60,000 nucleotides of DNA from Owenia fusiformis (taxonomy: Eukaryota; Annelida; Polychaeta; Sabellida; Oweniidae): assembly GCA_903813345.2 (NCBI GenBank), contig CAIIXF020000011.1, forward strand, positions 441,001 to 501,000. Reading direction: 5' to 3'. Each line of letters begins with the position of its first letter. The stretch's first letter is position 1. Below the pieces are notes generated by a model. The model did not search any database and was not told the origin of the DNA. It was given only the letters and a program-made list of their open reading frames with translations. A program made the translations under genes and the position numbers. Of this stretch, positions 52,650-60,000 are shown one piece after another.

Positions 52650-54435
52650 CTGGAAAATGAGAAGAAAAAGTTTTAAAGAGTTCAATACGAAAAACTTATA
52701 TTTTAGATGTTAGTTCTTTTACACTGGGTTACATATTTTAAGTCAACTTCATCCAGTGGAATAATAAAATAAACACTGCAATTTTATACAAGTGTGTCTT
52801 TAAAACAAGATTTCCGGCCTTCCAGTAGCAGATTTTGGTAAGATAATTTGTTTTCCCAATTTCACGGGGTACCATCGAATAATTTTGGCAACGTACCGGA
52901 GAACGACATTTTACTAAGAAATGGCAATAATTTAGCACAATATATTTTTTAATATACTGTGCTCCGGTTACGTTCCCAGCTATGGTTACGTTCCTAAGTA
53001 ATATTTTTAAAACTTTTTTTTAATTAAACAAATCAGAGTCGCGTGAATCAGAAATAACAGAATTATTCAAAAGTATAAGGACTATTCTGTACTTTTTTCA
53101 AAAGTCTATACTTAAATGTTGTGAAAAGTTATAATTGAAAAACCATCTTTCGGAGTAAAGTCCGTCTGCGCCGATTTCAATAACTTCGTACTTGATCAGA
53201 ACTGGGTTCCAACAGAATTCCTACAAACTCATGAATGAAATAGTTATTGCATGGAATACTTACTTTTGGCAAAATCAAAATAGAACTCTAGTTAAAAAAT
53301 ATATTGTGCTAAATTATTGCCATTTCTTAGTAAAATGTCGTTCTCCGGTACGTTGCCAAAATTGTTCGATGGTACCCCGTGAATTTAAACCCATTTCACT
53401 GTGCTCTCATTAAAGAGAATATGGTATATGAAAACTTTTTGATCTACCCATTCATTAAAACTTTAACAATCAGATCTATGTGTTCTGTTTTTTTACCTTG
53501 CCGGCTATCCTGATGTGATGCACTTTTGGAAGGACGTAGCAATCAGCCAGAGTTAAGTGATCTTCCACCGCAAAACGTAGTCCCTTTTCTTGTTGACGTC
53601 CCAAATGTTCATTGAGTTTCATCAATTCACGAAGAATTCCCTTTGCGTCTTTGTCAGGATTCTTAATGTATGCCATAAATTTCTGAAACAAAATTATTTC
53701 CCATTAATTTTTGCTTCAAAAAAAAATTGCCATAAATCCTGATAACAAAAACTCATTTCATTTGTTTCTGTTATAAATATTTGCCATGCGTTTTTGAAAA
53801 ATATTTTTAGCTGTATTTACCAAATTTTCAGTTTATTGGGCTTATCGCTTTGAAACTACATTCAAGCTATTCCAATAATTTTGCCAGTTATGTCATTCAA
53901 TTTGCCAAAAAATGAAAACCCTGGAGTGATCCCTGGATAGTTCCTTATTTCAAGGCTTCATTACTTTTGCTTCATGATGTCAAAATCCAATTCAATCTGC
54001 TTTTATGTTATTTTTCCAGTGTGCTTCAAACAGTGCAGAGAGCAAAGTAGAACCTTGACCGATGCCTACGCTTACCACATATAAACTATCAAATGCTTTT
54101 TCTGCTTCAGCCTCTTCGACACTATCTCTGCGTCCATGTAACCTTGTGCAGTTAAACCTGTCTAGGAGCCCTTCAATCTCATCAGTAGTGTCACACACTG
54201 TATTCGACATATCTATACCCTTTGAATCTTTGCCTTCCTTAACGAACAACACTGGGAATCGTTTACCATTTCCATACTCCTTAAGAATGGGTGGTGGGTT
54301 CTCTGGAGTGAACGGTACAATGTCTAAGGTTGTCAAAAGGTTTGGCATTGCTTCCTGTAGTACAGAGAAGGCTAGAGTGTACTCATGACATGTCGGGCAA
54401 GCCCCCGTTCTGGTATTCACCTTGTCATAAGGACC
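52395..54435 (-). CDS. Clic: Chloride intracellular channel protein (CLIC/EXC-4-like), 5' end missing
   Basis: Three exons on the minus strand: 54435-54076 (120 codons), 53682-53497 (62) and 52649-52395 (84 plus TAA). All junctions are phase 0 with GT-AG sites. CLICs are GST-fold proteins, soluble or membrane-inserting, linked to redox activity and membrane traffic. Exon A starts GPYDKVNTRTGACPTCHEY, the thioredoxin-like half with a CPTC dithiol. Exon B has ENLYV-like DSLYV|KFMAYIKN, LNEHLGRQ, LTLADCYVLPKVHHIRIAGK. Exon C has RDFDIPLDLIHLWRYLENCY and SCPADKDIVEFY. These match the C-terminal half of Drosophila Clic better than vertebrate CLIC1-6. A 35-residue tail follows. The start-bearing exon (PEIEL-type N-terminus) was not found. 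Confidence 0.9.
52861..53383. mobile_element. 523-bp foldback element with 92-bp arms in a CLIC intron
   Basis: Arms 52861-52952 and 53292-53383 (TTCACGGGGTACCATCGAA start) are inverted copies with a single mismatch. The centre of about 340 bp is AT-rich with no ORF. The short frames on both strands reading LNYCHFLVKCRSPVRCQN are just the two arms. Confidence 0.85.
53497..53682 (-). CDS. Clic: CLIC middle exon, all-alpha domain
   Basis: Acceptor TTTGTTTCAG, donor GGCAAG|GTAAAA. Encodes the GST C-like helices, ending LADCYVLPKVHHIRIAGK, the most conserved CLIC block. Confidence 0.9.
53690..54075. other. CLIC intron between exons A and B
   Basis: AT-rich, nothing recognised. Confidence 0.6.
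54076..54435 (-). CDS. Clic: CLIC exon with CPTC redox site
   Basis: Acceptor TTTTCCAG before GGTCCTTATG, donor TATGTG|GTAAGC. Thioredoxin-like domain with Cys-Pro-Thr-Cys at exon residues 13-16 and a FPVLFVKEG strand. The exon requires an upstream exon in phase 0. Confidence 0.9.
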
Positions 54436-54503
54436 CTGGAAAACATGAAAGAGTAATATGAGGGTCAATTCTATATTGGTTGGAGACCATTCCAAAAGAC
54501 ATA

Positions 54504-55006
54504 CTGTAGATTGGGTTAATTTGGCGCCCGCTTTAATTTGGCGAATTTGGCGAAATTGAAAAATTCGCCAATATAAATCTCCGCCAAAATTTAGAATGAA
54601 TCCCCGGGAATCATCTAGGGTATTTCGCCCAGTGTATTAAGGTCACTTCCGGTTTATTTTTCCAAAAACATGAAAAAATGTCTCTCATAAATTGGCTCAG
54701 AACTGGTTAGTCACTCATTTATACTCAGGGAAAAGTAGCAGCATCGATTGAGGTGTAAAATGTAAAGGATGATCTCACAAAAATGTACAAACGTGGTGAA
54801 TATCGCCAGTGGTCCTCAAAAGAAAAAATGAACATAGCCAAACATGCCCATTTAGATCTAGATCTACATGGTAATTCGCAAACAGCGCGTAAGTTTAACA
54901 TTCCATTAACATTTTTTTTGCATATCCGCCAAATTAAATAGCCGCCAATATGCCAAAAATGGCAAAATCGCCAAATTAAGTAGCGCCAAATTAACCCAAT
55001 CTACAG
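54504..55006. mobile_element. 503-bp MITE with 24-bp perfect inverted ends
   Basis: CTGTAGATTGGGTTAATTTG at the left and its complement at the right, TA on both sides (54502-54503, 55007-55008). Subterminal TTTGGCG motifs repeat in both ends. Tc1/mariner-like by TA target; no ORF. It lies 69 bp upstream of the first recognised CLIC exon, in its intron. Confidence 0.85.
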
Positions 55007-55008
55007 TA

Positions 55009-56560
55009 AGCTATAAATCACCCTATGAATCAAAACAGCAAATGTGGCCATTTTTCAGCGTACAATTGGTACTATGTAGTAAATGTGGTGTTATGAATAA
55101 CATTAAAACACTTTTAGAACCTCAAAGCATGGTTCCAGTCAGGAGGTGTTCACTTAACACTGCTTTGATAACAGAACTTCCAAAAGTGTTCAACATACGA
55201 GGATGTTCAACTTAAGGTTTTCTACCTAAGTGAATAATGCACTTATTTTTGTTACAAATTCACAATAAACAGTTCTAAAGAAATAAGTAACATCATCGTA
55301 AATACATGAATACAACCATACAACAACAGTGATAAATATTTTTTTTCAAAGTTTTATGAATTAATTAAATAATAAATTAATAAATTACATTTTATTAAAT
55401 TATACTCCTCGTTTTTGATGATTTTTCATTCTAAAAGCATACAGCAACAGTGATAAATATAACACTTCTAAATTCACACAACGCTTAAAAGACCTGAATT
55501 AAAACTACAGAACCTGGACTCATATTACAGAAAAAGGCATTTTTTAAAACTGGATATCGTTCACAGGATGTGTGGGATGATGATGAAAAAATATTTTAAG
55601 AAGAACAAGTTGACTTTATACTTCCACTTTTCAGCTAAGTAAAGATGAAAACTAAGCCAGGCTACAACACTACATGTAGTACTACAAGAAATAAAGGTCC
55701 TACTTATTTACATCCATATTGTAGTACTATACTTAAGCTCTTGAATCCCAGGTTCTTAAACCGATTGAAACCAGAGAATTTTTCATTTTTACCACCTTTT
55801 GGCATTTTACTACATACCTATGAAACTTTATATGCTCAAATTAGTACAACTAACTTAAAACAAGTTTTGTCTATATTGGATGAAAAGTGTTCAAATAAGA
55901 GCAATGTTAGTGAACAATTTTGAGACGAATTTTCTCGTCTCTCTGGGTTTCAAGGTCATTTTTGAGGTGACGAGAAATCTAGTCACTCCGGGTAGTCAAG
56001 AGGTTAATATGAGAAGTAAAAATCCTACATTTATGTAGTACTATATTTAAATACATTTACTAAAGGATGGTCCTACATACATGTAGCGTCACATGTAAAT
56101 ATAAATAATAAAGGTCCCCCATGAAAGTAGTTCTATCCTTATATAAGAAGTTAAGGTCCTTTGTATATTGTGGACAAATATGTATAATATACATGTAAGG
56201 TGCAAAGGTCCTATATGCTTGATAGTGCTTTCACTTAAATTAGTACACATGTACATATTAGGAATACAGCTTAATATTTACACATACATTTCATTTACAT
56301 TTCACTCTTATGACAATATTTGAAAGTCTGTTATCCTATCTTTAGTAGGCACTTACGAGATAAGACAAAGAGCCAATCTTTTCACAAGAACCTGAGACTT
56401 TCTACACCCAAGAACTCAAGTTTAGATAATGAAATTTGGAACTTCATAAGAATTTCAAGTTATGAATTTGGGTTAAGATCAAGATGAAAGATGATCAAAA
56501 GTTTGCTGTTTAATATAGTTCTAATAAAATGAATTCATTTCTACAATGAGCTAGATCTCT
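55009..56560. other. Noncoding region upstream of CLIC exon A
   Basis: 55130-55215 has decayed AGGAGGTGTTCACTTAACAC text like the pogo-type elements. 55660-56220 has scattered AAAGGTCCTAC / ATGTAGTACTA motifs. A 92-codon frame at 55645-55923 has no recognised similarity. The missing 5' CLIC exon may be here or to the right. Confidence 0.4.
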
Positions 56561-56570
56561 GTTTAGATTC

Positions 56571-56770
56571 TGAGAATGAGAGGGGTGGGGCAAAAAATGA
56601 AAGCAGAATGGGGAGGCAAGAGGGAAAGTTGGAGGAAATAAAATAAAGGGGGGGGCATAATAGGGGAAAAAAGGCAAAGAAGCTTAGAGGCAAGGCAAGA
56701 GGGAGATTACAAACAGGTTGAAAGGAAATGAGGGAAGAGGGCAAATAGGGAATGAGGGCAAATAGGGAAT
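56571..56770. repeat. Polypurine tract
   Basis: About 200 bp almost wholly A/G on the + strand (GAGAGGGGTGGGGC, GAGGGAAAG, AGGGGGGGG, GGGAATGAGGGCAAATA repeats). Could adopt triplex or G-quadruplex structure. Confidence 0.8.
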
Positions 56771-57424
56771 GAGGGGATGGCAATACGGTGAAAACCATTT
56801 TTATCCCATGACCCAAATAGCTCTTAGTGAATAACAGTCATTAGCAGAAAATAATAGCATTTCCCTATAAATGAATAAATTCAATATTCAATCCCTCCCA
56901 GTGAATAACCACTTGAGATTCAAGTATGCATTGAATTGTACAAATACATTGTAAATTCATATTTAAAATAGTAATATCGGTCAATCTGGGTGTTGTTTTA
57001 TGATAACTCAGATTTATATCCAATCATCTTGAACTTTGTCATCTAGTAAACCTACAAACTGCCCTTACAAATAAATACTCAATTTAGCAACCAATGACCC
57101 TCACAAAAATCGTCTCTCATCCTTGCAAATTGGAGACTTTAACAATATGTCATCTTTCACCACTTCTGGTGGTGACATAAAAACATAGAATTTTGAGACA
57201 AAATCAAAAATATATATAAGCAAATGGAGTGATACAATCTTTACAGCCTCATATATGAGGGAGTGTTCCTACTTGTTAAAAACATCACATGAATTTATGA
57301 ATTTATGTCAGTTTTTCATATGCATTGCGAATAAAGACGAGTTAGAGTATAGTCCTTCAGGCCATTTATCAATTTCAAACTCCTGTATAAAACACATATT
57401 TACTTACATGGTACATTTGCTAAG

Positions 57425-57550
57425 CTTCACTGATGGTCCAACTGATGAATTTTGCATCCAAAGAAAGGCCCAATTGATGAATTTTACATCCAAAGAAAGG
57501 CCCAATTGATGAAATTTACATCCTAAGAAAGGCCCAACTGATGAATTTAC
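57425..57550. repeat. About 32-bp tandem repeat, 3-4 copies
   Basis: Unit ATGAATTTTACATCCAAAGA plus AAGGCCCAATTG with small variants. Confidence 0.85.
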
Positions 57551-57634
57551 ATGCTGATAACATGGTAGTGCCTAAGAAACAAGAAATTTGAGGATGATAT
57601 CTTGAACCCTGAGATCAGAGACATGGGCTTCTGA

Positions 57635-57785
57635 AGGTGAGGGGGGGGGGGCTTCTGAAGGTGGGGGGGGGGCTGTTGGCTCTGACACCGAGAAGAGAAG
57701 AACAATATGTGATCTGGTTAAAGAGGTTCAAAAGCTCTAGGCTCAGAGACCTTTTTATAGATGTATATATGCACCCCCCCCCATC
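57635..57785. repeat. G-run and C-run cluster
   Basis: Two GGTGAGGGGGGG / GGTGGGGGGG tracts after CTTCTGAA (57637-57673) and a C10 run near 57773. A further C14 run and CCTCCCCC lie near 58586-58608. Confidence 0.8.
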
Positions 57786-58068
57786 CCTGATCCTCAGGAT
57801 GCTTCTGACTACCACCAGCGGTTGTCTACCACTTCAACTTGGTTCAAGACTTAGTTCTGTGCCTGACTTAGACAATATGATATTGACAGTCAATGAGAAA
57901 TGGCCATTTTGTTGATAATTTAAATGGCTATCTCTACTTTAAACTGGACATACAATGCCTAGAAGCAAACATTAGACTACAATATACACAACATTGCAAT
58001 TTGTAAATTGGTCCATTTGTACTAAAAATACATCACAACTGAAGAGAATCTAACTGTTGAATATTGAA

Positions 58069-58495
58069 CAAATATTTCACTCTATTGAGGTGAATGCCTG
58101 TACATCTTTCACAAGTGATATTCCACGAAGCCCGAAGGGCAAGTGGAATATCACCTTGTGAAAGTGCTACAGGTATTCACCGAAAATAGAGTGAAATATT
58201 TGTTTTATTATATCACTGTCTAGTTAAAAATCCCTAATATTATTAAGTCATAGGTTAACATTGAAATACATTGAATCTACTCGGTTCGTCTGTCATTTTG
58301 ACTTACACTGAACTAAATTATTTACACTGAACGAAAACAAATTCTTTGAAAATTCCCGGGAGCGTGGGATATCGCTAGATATCTCACGGTTGTCTTATCT
58401 GATTAGCATTGCCATTGAATATCGCCAGATATCCCACGACATGTGACCCGGTTTTGACCAATCATACTGTCGCTAGCTAGATAGTGATATAATAA
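58069..58495. mobile_element. Compound foldback MITE
   Basis: A hairpin of about 134 bp (58069-58202; CAAATATTTCACTCTAT start, loop near GCCCGAAGGGC) is followed by inverted ends TTATTATATCACTGTCTAG (58205-58223) and its complement (58477-58495, 1 mismatch). Same two-part design as 41375-41744. No ORF. Confidence 0.75.
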
Positions 58496-59146
58496 TGTGA
58501 ATTACAATTGAAGAAAGTCAATATCTCTTGTTTCAATAAAACAACCCCACAATTAAATTGCAACATTGCATATTGGGTAACAACCCCCCCCCCCCTTCCT
58601 CCCCCACTCTCCATAAATTAATAAGTTAACAAATAAATAGCTGGGACTGAATAAAAGTGTTCAAATTGCAGGTTTTCCATATTGTTTTTTCATATATATT
58701 AAGAGTGTTCAAATTATGGATTTTCCATAAAAACATATTTCATTTAAATAAAAGTAGGAACGAGAGAGGAACTGACTCTAATCCAAACTTTATCTATTTT
58801 ACATCCAAAATGCCAAAATTAACTTCATTATTTTATTATGATCTGCATATAAATCATCGTTAGTATGGCAAGCTATTTTCCCCAAAATATACAGAAGCGG
58901 AGTTTTTGTGTTTTGAATCATCATCAATCTTTAAAAGTCATAAAGAGCCTCCCCCTCTCCCAGTGAGTGTACTGTTTGTGGTAACATTTCTTAAACAAGG
59001 TCCCCTATGTATCTAAGAGGATATGAATCATAAACTGAACTGACTTATAAATATTCAACACAAATCCTTGTCTAAACTCTTCTATATATTTAGTGCTTAG
59101 CCAAATATGGTCAAAGTAACTAAGTTCTCACGTTTAAATATAAAAC

Positions 59147-59490
59147 TCATTGGTCTACACTGGTTATTGTCTGTATGGAACCTTAAAGGTCCCATGTTAA
59201 GATTAAATATAATACTTGTTGGTAAACATTGATGAGTGTCTGTATTGAATCTTAAAAGTCCCATGTAAAGTTTAAAATAATACTAGTAGATGTACACTGA
59301 TAATTGTCTAAATGGAACCTTAAAGGTCCCATGTTAAGATTAAATATAATACTTGTTGGTAAACATTGATGAGTGTCTGTATTGAATCTTAAAAGTCCCA
59401 TGTAAAGTTTAAAATAATACTAGTAGATGTACACTGATAATTGTCTAAATGGAACCTTAAAGGTCCCATGTAAAGTTTAAATAAACCACT
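59147..59490. repeat. 137-bp tandem repeat, 2.5 copies
   Basis: GGAACCTTAAAGGTCCCATG recurs at about 59177, 59314 and 59451. Each unit is itself two diverged halves (GTCTGTATTGAATCTTAAAA and GTCTAAATGGAACCTTAAAG). Confidence 0.85.
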
Positions 59491-59814
59491 TTACATGAAA
59501 TTAAACATGTAAACGTACAAACTATGTTAATACTAACTTTTGTATTTTGAACATGTATTTTTATTTTATTCTCACATGGACTTTCATGTTTAAACATTTG
59601 CACGCTTATATTTTTAAGTTAGTTTACTTTAAGAAATAAAATTTGTTGAAAAATTGGTTTCTCAAAAACAAGACAAAGATGACCAGTGGTATAAATGGAC
59701 CCAAATAAACTGTTATAATCATAAGTTCAGATGATAGGCAGTTTTCATTTATTCGCAAATTGTTAGATGAAAATCCCAAAAATAGGGGAGATGGATAGAC
59801 AAATTGGTGATCCA

Positions 59815-59992
59815 ATACTGTGTGTACTTGTATGTCTATGCATAAGTGCACATAAAAGAACACAGGGCTTCTTCAAGGAGGGGATTCTGGGTTTATCTTC
59901 CAGGTTACGTAAATTACGACCGTATATATACGGGATATACCCAAGAAGTATTGCTCACCTTCATTGGTGGTAAACAAAATACAACAACAACA
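59815..59992 (+). mobile_element. 5'-truncated copy of the SINE body
   Basis: Matches the 36590-36770 part of the SINE (TATGTCTATG, ATAAGTGCACATAAAAGAAC, CTTCAAGGAGGGG, CGTATATATACGGGATATAC, TGGTAAACAAAATACAA) and ends in ACAACAACAACAA. It lacks the tRNA head. Confidence 0.85.
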
Positions 59993-60000
59993 ATAGAGTC

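Noticed and set aside
56350-56440. Candidate 5' exon of CLIC on the minus strand ending at CTTACGAG
   Set aside because: The donor is good, but the translated phase-0 segment (SSGSCEKIGSLSYL) does not resemble the CLIC N-terminus and no start is clear.
56541-56816. Pro/Leu/Phe-rich minus-strand ORF of 91 codons
   Set aside because: Antisense of a polypurine tract; composition alone explains the open frame.
57390-57420. Short CLIC start exon (ATG TAC CAT then GTAAGT, minus strand)
   Set aside because: It would give only three codons and omit the conserved N-terminal strand of the fold.

Overview
This is an AT-rich animal (metazoan) nuclear window, full of introns, minisatellites and small non-autonomous transposons. 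The two conserved genes are a centrosomal CEP162/QN1 gene (+ strand) and a chloride intracellular channel CLIC/EXC-4 gene (- strand). The CLIC C-terminal half resembles invertebrate rather than vertebrate CLICs. A marine invertebrate, perhaps a spiralian, is my guess; the sequence does not fix the phylum.

Layout. 1-7752 is a 73-bp satellite with higher-order structure. It stops about 285 bp before the CEP162 start codon. 8038-48193 is CEP162: I place 29 coding exons with GT-AG introns whose phases all join, giving 1445 codons plus a stop. Its introns hold almost everything else. These are a nested two-exon gene for a secreted PAN-like/Thr-Asn-repeat protein (15494-18094), a 25-bp minisatellite (20045-21187), a ~7-kb element bounded by inverted repeats (22815-29769), a tRNA-derived SINE (36432-36775), a 41-bp palindromic minisatellite (38216-38850), and many MITE-like elements. 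48194-52394 is intergenic, with two related MITEs and short tandem repeats. 52395-54435 holds the three last CLIC exons; its 5' end was not found. 54504-60000 is noncoding as far as I can see, with MITEs, purine- and G-rich tracts, and a second copy of the SINE body.

The most striking pattern is that tandem arrays in CEP162 are built from pieces of its own exons plus the adjoining splice site. Donor-side arrays follow exon 18 (about 31 extra copies, ~122 bp) and exon 25 (about 24, 106 bp). Acceptor-side arrays precede exon 13 (2 copies, 106 bp), exon 16 (3 decayed copies) and exon 26 (14, 117 bp). A duplicated acceptor also brackets the 69-bp array before exon 7. Each time one intact exon survives at the outer edge. 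The pre-mRNA must therefore pass dozens of near-perfect decoy splice sites.

The genes are not an operon and show no functional link. CEP162 is a transition-zone/centriole protein, the nested gene appears secreted, and CLIC is a GST-fold redox/channel protein.
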